From NCBI GenBank assembly GCA_030606095.1, contig JAUWHC010000007.1, forward strand, positions 1 to 20,230: a stretch of 20,230 bases of DNA, written 5' to 3'. The position numbers and the translations under genes are program-made. Position 1 is the stretch's first letter, and every line of letters begins with the position of its first letter. The stretch is from Promethearchaeota archaeon (GTDB lineage Archaea; Asgardarchaeota; Lokiarchaeia; Sigyniarchaeales; SOKP01). This document shows, in pieces, positions 13,001 to 18,889 of this stretch. The notes under the pieces were generated by a model. That model had not been told where the DNA came from. It did not search any database and was given only the letters and a program-made list of their open reading frames with translations.

Positions 13001-13886
13001 ATTTAGCTATGTTGATAACATTAATGTAGTTGCTTCCAAAAGTTTCTAAGGTTTTTATGGCGTAGAAAGATGCAAATTGGTTCGGTTCCGGCTCTAACAA
13101 TGAATCAAACAAATGATTTTTATCGTTAAAAAACCCTGTGTGAGAAAATAACGATTGCAATCCGTCTATAAAATCTATTATGTCGTTCCTTTCTTGGGAA
13201 TAGCTGCCCCAGTCTGATATAAGAAGATCGAGCGTAATTACAGCGTAATATGTATTATCGGCAGTGGGAATTTTAAAGCCCTCGTCTAGCGAATCATCGT
13301 ACGGCTGACCTATAAACCCGTGTAGGGTAGGATGGTAGCACTCCCAGATAAAGTCGATGGTTTCAGCGATGTCGATTAAACTTAAAGCGTTTAGAATTTC
13401 CAAAGAAAGCACCGCATAGCAATTAACCTCCAACAAAGTAGTTAGCGGCATATACAAGCCCGGTATTGAAGAAGATAAGTATCTCTTCGCGCTTGAATCT
13501 ATGAACTGGTGAGAACTTGAGTTGTAAAACGACATTAAGTAGTTTCTTACTTCGGTTTGATTAATTTCGTCTAATTTTCCAATAGAATCCAAAATGAAGA
13601 GAGCGTAATAAGTCGCTTGAAGCGAATCGGAGTATATTTGAGCGTAATAGCCCTTAGAGCTAAAATTTGCGCTTTTAGAATCGAAAATACTTTCTATAAA
13701 GTCGAAGTTGGTCGGGTTAGCGGTGTTTAGAAGTTCGAAGTAATTTTCATGCTCCGCATTTATATTTTCAGAATCGCTTGGCAGAATTCGCTTCGAACTG
13801 TTGTTTGCCAAGAAACAAAATGTAAGCGCAATTAAAAAGATTGCAATTAGCGCTACCTTTCTTTTTTCTTTTTTTTTACGTTGCAT
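10014..13886 (-). CDS. Giant membrane-anchored surface protein: alpha/alpha-toroid body, three Fn3-like repeats
   Basis: This protein has 1290 residues. Residues 9-28 form a signal or anchor segment after a KKKEKRK basic start. Residues about 60-720 hold many repeats of the type YYALFILDSIGKL, CYAVLSLEILNAL and FASFYAIKTLETFG, separated by turns and aromatics. These match the prenyltransferase/squalene-cyclase-like alpha/alpha-toroid fold, but I see no DxDD cyclase motif. Residues about 760-930 look like beta-sandwich domains with many N-x-S/T sequons. Residues 932-1026, 1032-1126 and 1139-1234 are three nearly identical Fn3-like domains (PGDF...NLEW...YSVYQYSSYI...YYFVAVAFND), the last two separated by a PDPPDPPDPTDPP linker. 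A C-terminal membrane span at about 1254-1275 ends in KKVRFAKKTKKSALKN, a cytoplasmic basic tail. The protein is probably cell-surface, glycosylated and involved in binding or adhesion; enzymatic activity is uncertain. GTGAAGC precedes the ATG, and a TATA box lies near 13947. Confidence 0.85.
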   Translation of the reverse strand: MQRKKKEKRKVALIAIFLIALTFCFLANNSSKRILPSDSENINAEHENYFELLNTANPTNFDFIESIFDSKSANFSSKGYYAQIYSDSLQATYYALFILDSIGKLDEINQTEVRNYLMSFYNSSSHQFIDSSAKRYLSSSIPGLYMPLTTLLEVNCYAVLSLEILNALSLIDIAETIDFIWECYHPTLHGFIGQPYDDSLDEGFKIPTADNTYYAVITLDLLISDWGSYSQERNDIIDFIDGLQSLFSHTGFFNDKNHLFDSLLEPEPNQFASFYAIKTLETFGSNYINVINIAKFHQDLTDLYHPADFYFDISSVGWVANYTNIVATAINLELSDLTGFTSFDRDRVIDFIIDNRNALGGWEASTTIKYHELIDTFQIVRSLANTGEISELTQNAKNEIASFIRLFSQHNGYSLLSEDYTSVELIHTVISSYDYFDRIAELDIQELYNQLEGSALYMGEEYYFFASTKLDPNIAGFRSRPFDYYTLGHHKHVDEINAIYSHKETYSILNSLQKIFKLNDFAAFCDLNSVLQGVIDSQFLDPDYQENFGAFLYDNIGSSSEWKNQFVYMQYSFYAIKVMELIADYLGLGPITNLGFNKTALASYIIRNIVETPSELYFDLNYSDKVEDRLENLYYAIYALKAIDQFNLNSTKIENFAVNNLNYSNIKNLYYCYKISEILDLEIAFDVEQSQSLIQSIYSDTYHEFYLSTSRKRIDQETFAWICEMAKNDRVRMNVQYSPSVVLGGVNAISAELCNIILSDFGEYATVKLESLQLGTIEFDQTDNKSYQKDVDIPTDLENYPIVTGNVTAYDGFKIIGQVPISFNTTFDSSNDVSIVKTYKNITITVNASLLFAEGAEPVYDGNVSAKMYKEGANIGWAEFSSEDFANYTYFNLTYSPDTLGNYSFETYLNNNYHSTPQLLNYTTFSYEYNPPGNFVISSDAGSPDENGNFNLEWTSSDGANNYSVYQYSSYITEINGSLTLLLEEVATLSLPLSGYSNGTYYFVAVAFNDFDDKISNCINITVAIPQSSNLPGDFMLNSNANNPDEDGNFNLEWTGSDGANNYSVYQYSSYITEINSSLTILLEEIETLSLPLSGYSNGTYYFIAVAFNDYGNNTSNCINITVAIPPDPPDPPDPTDPPGDFAISSNANNPDQDGNFTLEWTSSDWANNYSIYQYSSYITEINGSLTLLLEEVATLSLPLSGYSNGTYYFVAVAFNDFGSKISNCINITVVITPSYDNDPLNDDPNPNYPIETSTVVLLAIGSVGVPTGTIVALKKVRFAKKTKKSALKN
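10187..11093 (-). repeat. Three tandem Fn3-like domain repeats, about 285 bases each
   Basis: The copies lie at about 10808-11093, 10512-10793 and 10187-10472. The first two are adjacent, and the second and third are separated by a proline/aspartate linker (10473-10511). Stretches of more than 40 bases are identical between the first and third copies, for example the part encoding LSLPLSGYSNG, so the duplication is recent or is kept uniform by gene conversion. Confidence 0.85.
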
Positions 13887-13946
13887 AATGCTTCACGCTT
13901 AAAATTTTTAGTTTAAATTAATGTTTAAAAAACTACAAAATCGTAA

Positions 13947-13955
13947 GTATATAAA
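13947..13955 (-). promoter_or_regulatory. TATA box of the surface-protein gene
   Basis: On the (-) strand this reads TTTATATAC, with a preceding T-rich stretch, about 60-70 bases before the ATG at 13886. That implies a leader of roughly 35-40 bases carrying the GTGA ribosome site. Confidence 0.45.
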
Positions 13956-14036
13956 AGAAAATTTTTTTTTCGAGCAGGAGCTTTAACATTGAGAACTTTA
14001 AAACAAAATAAAAAAAAAATGAACTAAATTATAATT

Positions 14037-14513
14037 TTACAAAATTTCAATTTGCTTAATTTTATCGCCTTTATTAATTGAATCAACAATTTTTTGATCC
14101 TCGGGACCTATTACTACACCGAATATGGTATGCTTATTATTTAAATGTGGTGTAGGAACGTGAGTTATGAAAAACTGGGATCCGTTTGTGCTTGGTCCCG
14201 CATTTGCCATTGCTAAGATACCAGGTTTATCAAAAGTTCTCCCCGATTGAAATTCGTCTGAAAAAGGGTAAGAAATGTCTTTTCCTTGAAATGGAAAGGA
14301 ATTTATTCCCTTTTTTTTTGGCCCGTTCATTCCTGTACCAGTTGGGCACCCCCCTTGAATCATAAAGTCTTGAATAACGCGATGAAATGTCAATCCATTG
14401 TAGTAACCTCGCTTAGCTAAGAATAAAAAGCTCGCAACAGTGAGGGGAGCATCATCGTCAAACATCAAAAGATTTAAAGTTCCTTTAGTAGTAATTATTT
14501 TTATTTTAGTCAT
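14037..14513 (-). CDS. ppiB: Cyclophilin-type peptidyl-prolyl cis-trans isomerase
   Basis: This 158-residue single-domain cyclophilin carries the catalytic FHRVIQDFMIQGG (residues about 41-53, with the essential Arg), GSQFFIT (Gln and Phe of the active site) and NKHTIFG (the active-site His). It catalyses proline isomerisation during protein folding. The length equals that of minimal cytoplasmic cyclophilins. There is no signal peptide, so it should act in the cytosol. The cyclosporin-contact Trp of human CypA is replaced (HLNNKHTIFG), as in many prokaryotic members. The ATG at 14513 has no ribosome site and follows an AT-rich box (TTAATAAATATTTTT) by roughly 30 bases, suggesting a short or absent leader. 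It is divergent from the acyl-CoA synthetase gene, and the 153-base gap carries both promoters. Confidence 0.95.
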   Translation of the reverse strand: MTKIKIITTKGTLNLLMFDDDAPLTVASFLFLAKRGYYNGLTFHRVIQDFMIQGGCPTGTGMNGPKKKGINSFPFQGKDISYPFSDEFQSGRTFDKPGILAMANAGPSTNGSQFFITHVPTPHLNNKHTIFGVVIGPEDQKIVDSINKGDKIKQIEIL

Positions 14514-14614
14514 AATAGTTGTTTTAGTGCGTTATTGCTAAAAATATTTATTAAAAAATACTTTAGAAACCTTAAGTTAAACTATCTAAAATATAAAAAC
14601 TTTAAAATTAATAG

Positions 14615-14623
14615 CTATAAAAT
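14615..14623 (+). promoter_or_regulatory. TATA box of the acyl-CoA synthetase operon
   Basis: CTATAAAAT lies about 50 bases before the ATG at 14667, placing the likely transcription start near 14642-14647. It also supports choosing the ATG at 14667 over the upstream TTG at 14535, which would lie before the promoter. Confidence 0.45.
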
Positions 14624-14666
14624 ATTTATTGAATTAAACTTAAAATCACTTAGCGTCAATGCAAAA

Positions 14667-16835
14667 ATGAACGATACTTCTGATATATCTTATTTTTTCA
14701 ACCCTAAAAGCATTGCAGTTATAGGAGCCAGTGCGACACTTGGTAAAGTAGGTTATAATGTTTTGAGAAATATCGTTGAATCAAAGTACTCTGGAAAAAT
14801 TTTTCCTATTAATCCTAAAACTCAAGAAATATTGGGATACAAGGCTTATAAGAGCGTTTTAGATGTACCAGAGGATATTGACATAGCAATATTTGTAATT
14901 CCTAGTAAGTTTGTTAATTCCATTGCAGAAGAATGTGGAAAGAAAGGAATAAAGGGTTTAGTTATTATCACCGCCGGTTTTAAAGAGATCGGGGGCGAAG
15001 GAATAATTCGTGAACAAGAGCTAATTAAAGTTGCAAATAAGTATAGCATGAGAATTATTGGTCCAAATTGTTTAGGTTTTATCGGGGTGAATTATAACGG
15101 CTCGTTTGCAGCCAATACTCCTAAAAAAGGACATATCGCGATGATTTCTCAATCTGGTGCGTTTCTCACGTCGTTTATGGATTTCTCAATGGATCAGCCT
15201 TTTGGTTTTTCTTGCAATATAAGTTTAGGAAATAAAGCAGATATGGACGAAGTTGATTTTATTGAATATTTAGCGAACGATGATAATACATCTGTAATTT
15301 TAGGCTATTTAGAAAGCATAGAAAAAGGAGAAAAGTTCCTAAGAGTTGTATCCAAAGCAGCAAGGAAAAAGCCTATTATTATATTGAAAGCTGGAGTTAG
15401 CGATGCTGGAGCTAGGGCAGCCTCAAGCCATACTGGAGCGTTAGCTGGTTCTGACATAGCATACGATTTAGCTTTTCATAAATGTGGAGTTTTAAGAGCA
15501 AAAACAATCTCTGATCTTTTTGATTACGGAGAAATCTTTTTATTTCAACCAATCCCTAATAAAAACTCCTTTGCGATTATAACTAATGCAGGTGGTCCTG
15601 GAATAATAGCTACTGACGCATTTGAACGCGAAGAACTAAGATTTGCCCAATTTACCGAACCAATATTGCGTATGTTGCGAGAGAATTTACCAGCAGAAGC
15701 AGCAATATTTAATCCTGTAGATATAATTGGAGACGCAACTCCAGATAGGTATGAATTTACTATAAAAACTGTTTTTGGGCTAAATAATGATAACAACCAT
15801 GAAATAGTAAAAGAAGAAGATGTTACAACATATGGAGCCCTTATCATAATGAGCCCACAAGCGCAAACGCACCCAAACGATGTGGCCAAATTAGTGTATG
15901 AAATATCATCAAAACACTTACAGAATAAGCCAATTGTTTGTTCCCTTATAGGAGGCGTTTCCATGGTTGAAGCAACCAAATATTTAAAACAACATCATAT
16001 TCCTTGTTATCCTTTCCCAGAGAGAGCTGCTCAATCTCTTAAAGTCTTAGTCAAATATAACCAATTTTTAAATAAAACTGCTTTTGATGCTATAGAAATT
16101 CCAAAATATGGTGTTCAAAAAGAAAAAGTTAAAGAAATATTTAATAAAGTAAGAAACGATGAGAGAACGGTTCTTTTAAGCCACGAGACAAGCGAAGTTT
16201 TTGAATGTTACGGTATACATTCTCCAAGGACAAGATTAGCAAAAACCCCACGAGAGGCAATGGAATACCAAAAAGAAATTGGAAATTCAGTAATGAAAAT
16301 CGTAAGCCCACAAATAATACATAAAACGGATGTTGGGGGGATAATTTTAAACATCGGTACTCCAGAGAAAGCTTTTGAAGCGTTCATTCAAATAGTTAAT
16401 AACGCAAAAAAGTTTGGTCCACAAAATGTCAAAGTTTACGGCGTAGAAATACAAGAAATGGTAAATTTTAAAAAAGAAAAGAAAGTTAACGAGTTAATAA
16501 TTGGTATGTCGCGAGATGCCCAATTTGGACCGTTATTAATGATTGGATCTGGTGGAATTTATGCTAATTTTCTTAAAGACGTTTCCTTTGCTTTATCTTA
16601 CAAGTTTACAAGAGATAACGCAGCAGAAATGCTTCAAAAAACGAGGGTCTTTAGTCTTTTACAAGGCGTACGCGGCGAAAGCTCGTCAGACATCGACTCT
16701 ATAATTGAAGTTCTATTACGCCTTTCACAATTAGTTAACGACTTCCCGGATATAATGGAATTAGACATCAACCCTCTTTTAAGTTTTATTAAAGGTTATT
16801 CAGCAGTAGACATTAAAATAACAATATCACGATAA
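14667..16835 (+). CDS. ADP-forming acetate/acyl-CoA synthetase, fused alpha-beta chain
   Basis: This 722-residue NDP-forming acyl-CoA synthetase converts acyl-CoA, ADP and phosphate to the acid, CoA and ATP, the main archaeal route for making ATP from acetyl-CoA. The N-terminal CoA-binding Rossmann domain starts FNPKSIAVIGAS. The ligase domain contains SSHTGALAGSD with the phosphorylated His at residue 255. A C-terminal ATP-grasp domain (from about 490) contains VMKIVSPQIIHKTDVGG and LIIGMSRDAQFGPLLMIGSGGI. The fused order alpha-beta and the length are usual. I start at the ATG of 14667 because the family begins at that point and a TATA box lies just upstream; a TTG at 14535 would add 44 Lys/Ile/Asn-rich residues. 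The substrate may be acetate or a branched or aryl acid. It forms an operon with the DRTGG protein 68 bases downstream. Confidence 0.92.
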   Translation: MNDTSDISYFFNPKSIAVIGASATLGKVGYNVLRNIVESKYSGKIFPINPKTQEILGYKAYKSVLDVPEDIDIAIFVIPSKFVNSIAEECGKKGIKGLVIITAGFKEIGGEGIIREQELIKVANKYSMRIIGPNCLGFIGVNYNGSFAANTPKKGHIAMISQSGAFLTSFMDFSMDQPFGFSCNISLGNKADMDEVDFIEYLANDDNTSVILGYLESIEKGEKFLRVVSKAARKKPIIILKAGVSDAGARAASSHTGALAGSDIAYDLAFHKCGVLRAKTISDLFDYGEIFLFQPIPNKNSFAIITNAGGPGIIATDAFEREELRFAQFTEPILRMLRENLPAEAAIFNPVDIIGDATPDRYEFTIKTVFGLNNDNNHEIVKEEDVTTYGALIIMSPQAQTHPNDVAKLVYEISSKHLQNKPIVCSLIGGVSMVEATKYLKQHHIPCYPFPERAAQSLKVLVKYNQFLNKTAFDAIEIPKYGVQKEKVKEIFNKVRNDERTVLLSHETSEVFECYGIHSPRTRLAKTPREAMEYQKEIGNSVMKIVSPQIIHKTDVGGIILNIGTPEKAFEAFIQIVNNAKKFGPQNVKVYGVEIQEMVNFKKEKKVNELIIGMSRDAQFGPLLMIGSGGIYANFLKDVSFALSYKFTRDNAAEMLQKTRVFSLLQGVRGESSSDIDSIIEVLLRLSQLVNDFPDIMELDINPLLSFIKGYSAVDIKITISR

Positions 16836-16903
16836 TGAAATATCAGAAAATATAAAAAATTAATAATATATATTAAAATTTGAAAAGAAAAAAGGAATCA
16901 AAG

Positions 16904-17968
16904 ATGGTAAAATCAATATATTTATGTTCATTGCGAGAACATGTTGGAAAAAGCCTTTTATCGATTGGAATCATGTCAAAGTTACAAGAAGAAGGTAAAA
17001 AAGTAGCTTATTTTAAACCAATCGGCATTCCTAAAGGGGCTTTTTCGGATAAAGCTGATAGAGATGTTGGTTTTATTCAAAATACAATTTTTAAAACTAC
17101 CTTACCGTACGATGTTATTAGCCCTGTGTCAATTCCAGATTGTTATTATGTCGATTTGATCGATGCAACTAAAAAAGAGGACAATCTCCAAATAATTAAA
17201 AATGCGTATGTTGAGTTGAGTAAATCATACGATTACATCATTATCGAAGGGGCGCCAAGTATCAAAAAATACATCCGAGTTGGGTTGGACGATATTACAG
17301 TTGCCCAAGCTCTAGGAATTAACGAATTAGTTTTTATTCAAACAGAATCGTCCGATAAATGCATTGATAATTTGTTTTTTGTGAAGAAGTATTTTGAATT
17401 TAGAAATATAAAGATAAAAGGAGTTATTTTTAATAAGATTGACTACGATTATAAAGCGCGGATTGAAGAGCTAGAGGAAAATCATATTAAACGCTATAAT
17501 ATTCCTATAATTGGTCTGATTGAAAAGAGTTTAGAGTTGTTGTCCCCGCGAGTCTCAGAGTTAATGCAAGCCATTGGCGGCGAACTTATAAATCAATCGA
17601 CAATTGAAGGGTTAAATTCTATCGTAGAGACATATCTTATAGTTGCAATGAATGTTCAAGCCGCTTTAAAATACCTGCGCTCAGTAAAAAAAGTAGTAGT
17701 AATAACAGGAGGAGACCGTACAGATATTGCTTTAGCAGCCATTGAGGAAAAAGTTTTGGCGTTAATCTTGACAGGCTTTATACAACCAGACGCTAAAGTA
17801 ATATATGCGGCAAATGAGAAAAAGATACCCATAATCTTAAGTCCATCTGACACCTACACAACAATAAGGAACATGGAACGCGTAAGGCCTGGAATTCAAG
17901 AAGAGGAAATTAATCTTGTCTTAGAAATAGTTAAAAAACATTTAGATTGGGATCTTTTGTTAAAATAA
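16904..17968 (+). CDS. P-loop (BioD-like) plus DRTGG domain protein, phosphotransacetylase N-terminal homologue
   Basis: This 354-residue protein has an N-terminal P-loop domain (residues 1 to about 215) like dethiobiotin synthetase/CobB and a C-terminal DRTGG domain (about 225-335) containing VVITGGDRTDIALAA and IPIILSPSDTYTTI. The Walker A is LREHVGKS, the form seen in the N-terminal regulatory part of long phosphotransacetylases. The catalytic PTA/PTB domain is absent. The ATG at 16904 has AAAGGA eight bases upstream; a TTG at 16880 would only add MKRKKESK-like residues. The position directly after an ADP-forming acyl-CoA synthetase suggests a regulatory or sensing partner in acetyl-CoA/acetate metabolism, but this is inference. 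No enzymatic activity is established for stand-alone members that I can name with confidence. Confidence 0.85.
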   Translation: MVKSIYLCSLREHVGKSLLSIGIMSKLQEEGKKVAYFKPIGIPKGAFSDKADRDVGFIQNTIFKTTLPYDVISPVSIPDCYYVDLIDATKKEDNLQIIKNAYVELSKSYDYIIIEGAPSIKKYIRVGLDDITVAQALGINELVFIQTESSDKCIDNLFFVKKYFEFRNIKIKGVIFNKIDYDYKARIEELEENHIKRYNIPIIGLIEKSLELLSPRVSELMQAIGGELINQSTIEGLNSIVETYLIVAMNVQAALKYLRSVKKVVVITGGDRTDIALAAIEEKVLALILTGFIQPDAKVIYAANEKKIPIILSPSDTYTTIRNMERVRPGIQEEEINLVLEIVKKHLDWDLLLK

Positions 17969-18029
17969 TTACCCGTTTTATTTTTTATTTTAATAATAAC
18001 TCTTACATTAAACATTATACCAATAGGAA

Positions 18030-18070
18030 AGGAGATATCAGTTTATCTTCTCTTTTTAATTTTTCTTTCT
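18030..18070 (+). terminator. Hairpin plus T-rich terminator after the acyl-CoA synthetase operon
   Basis: GGAGATA (18031-18037) pairs with TATCTTC (18044-18050), with one wobble and an extra A-T pair, around a 6-base loop. It is followed by T/C-rich runs to about 18070. Confidence 0.45.
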
Positions 18071-18284
18071 TGCTTTTTGAACGAAATTCAATATCCACTA
18101 TAAGATACATCCTATAAAGACCATGTGTCTTAGTTCAAATAAAAAAATTGTTATTATCAAATTTTGCATGAAGAAGCAAGATTAAAGCGCTAACCTAAAT
18201 CAATGGTAAAATTGCTAAAAACAATCATTATTTAATAAAATTGTTGAATTTTAGTAAAAAGAAAACTTAAAAATCACGAAAAGG

Positions 18285-18292
18285 TTATATAA
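18285..18292 (+). promoter_or_regulatory. Strong TATA box with purine-rich BRE
   Basis: CGAAAAGG directly precedes TTATATAAA, an excellent archaeal BRE/TATA pair. The expected start of transcription is around 18312-18318, about 200 bases before the next gene. It therefore drives either a long leader or a separate small RNA. Confidence 0.5.
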
Positions 18293-18326
18293 ATGACTTT
18301 TTTACTTATAGATGATTTATACATTT

Positions 18327-18379
18327 ATTGCATATCAACATTATTTATCAAAAAGGATTAACGATTTTGATAATGCAAT
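18327..18379 (+). ncRNA. Candidate structured leader or small RNA
   Basis: Two stacked helices are visible: ATTGCAT (18327-18333) with ATGCAAT (18373-18379), and TATCAAAA (18346-18353) with TTTTGATA (18365-18372). They enclose an 11-base loop and a 12-base bulge on the 5' side only. The segment lies just after the expected transcript start from the TATA box at 18285. Identity with any known RNA family is not seen. Confidence 0.3.
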
Positions 18380-18446
18380 TTCCGTTTTCGTTCCTTTAAC
18401 TTTCCGAAATAATTCCCATAATTATCGAAAATGTGCGAAAAAAGTC

Positions 18447-18485
18447 ATGATTTAAATATTAAAAATCATATTTCTATCATAGAAA
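18447..18485. promoter_or_regulatory. Two adjacent palindromes (operator-like) before the 18513 gene
   Basis: ATGATTT (18447-18453) and AAATCAT (18463-18469) flank a TTTAAATATT TATA-like box. The next bases form a perfect 15-bp palindrome, TTTCTATCATAGAAA (18471-18485). Both lie within 70 bases of the ATG at 18513, an ideal place for repressor binding. Confidence 0.45.
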
Positions 18486-18512
18486 CATAAAGAAATATAA
18501 TTTTGATGAAAA

Positions 18513-18782
18513 ATGGCTGTAAAAGTAAATAAAGGAAAAATTGACGATGTATTTGATGAGGAATATAAAAAAATAAGAGAATCTTTATCAGGTTTAAAAG
18601 AAATACTTAGAATTAATCTTTTAGAGAATAATATATATTATCAATGCGCTACCGATAATCTTGAGTCCATACATGAAACTATAATTAGTCTATTAAATCA
18701 TATGTACTCACCTCGAGAAGTGAGAATGAGGTTGCGAGAGATCGAATATGACGAGCTTGAAGCCCAAGAAAGCTACATTTAA
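18513..18782 (+). CDS. Small helical hypothetical protein, 89 residues
   Basis: This is an acidic, all-helical-looking protein with no cysteine cluster, membrane span or signal. Helices are predicted by eye around residues 12-40 (VFDEEYKKIRESLSGLKEILRINLLE), 47-65 (NLESIHETIISLLNHMY) and 68-86 (REVRMRLREIEYDELEAQES). The ATG at 18513 is preceded by TGATGA, similar to other local starts. The elaborate upstream region (two promoters, a stem-loop and two palindromes) suggests tightly controlled expression. The size and helix pattern would suit a small DNA-binding or adaptor protein, and autoregulation through the palindromes is possible, but I recognise no family and no clear helix-turn-helix. 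It is convergent with the GH32 gene. Confidence 0.65.
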   Translation: MAVKVNKGKIDDVFDEEYKKIRESLSGLKEILRINLLENNIYYQCATDNLESIHETIISLLNHMYSPREVRMRLREIEYDELEAQESYI

Positions 18783-18889
18783 TAGTATTCCTTTTTTAAT
18801 CATTTATTGAAATTATTTGTGTGCTTTTCGTCAAAACTGTTACTTATTATTACTAAATTTTTATATTGATAAAATAAGTTTGAATTTTA

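Larger units (their letters stand above)
17969..18512. other. 544-base gap with promoters and structured segments
   Basis: From left to right it holds a hairpin with T-rich tail (18031-18070), a 64-base segment closed by a 7-bp inverted repeat (18076-18139), a strong TATA box (18285-18292), a stem-loop (18327-18379), and two palindromes in front of the gene at 18513 (18447-18485). The only reading frames are shorter than 30 codons. No tRNA or CRISPR repeat is present. Confidence 0.6.

Noticed and set aside
14535..14666. N-terminal extension of the acyl-CoA synthetase from a TTG at 14535
   Set aside because: The 44 extra residues are low-complexity Lys/Asn/Ile, family homology starts at the ATG of 14667, and a TATA box lies between the two.
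15545..15979. 144-codon (-) open frame inside the acyl-CoA synthetase gene
   Set aside because: It is antisense to a well-supported enzyme and has no family resemblance.
18076..18145. tRNA gene suggested by a 7-bp closing stem and a TTCAAAT near the 3' end
   Set aside because: The putative T-arm does not pair, and no D-arm or anticodon arm can be drawn.
18293..18361. 22-codon ORF directly after the strong TATA box
   Set aside because: Its ATG overlaps the promoter upstream of the likely transcription start, and it has no ribosome site.
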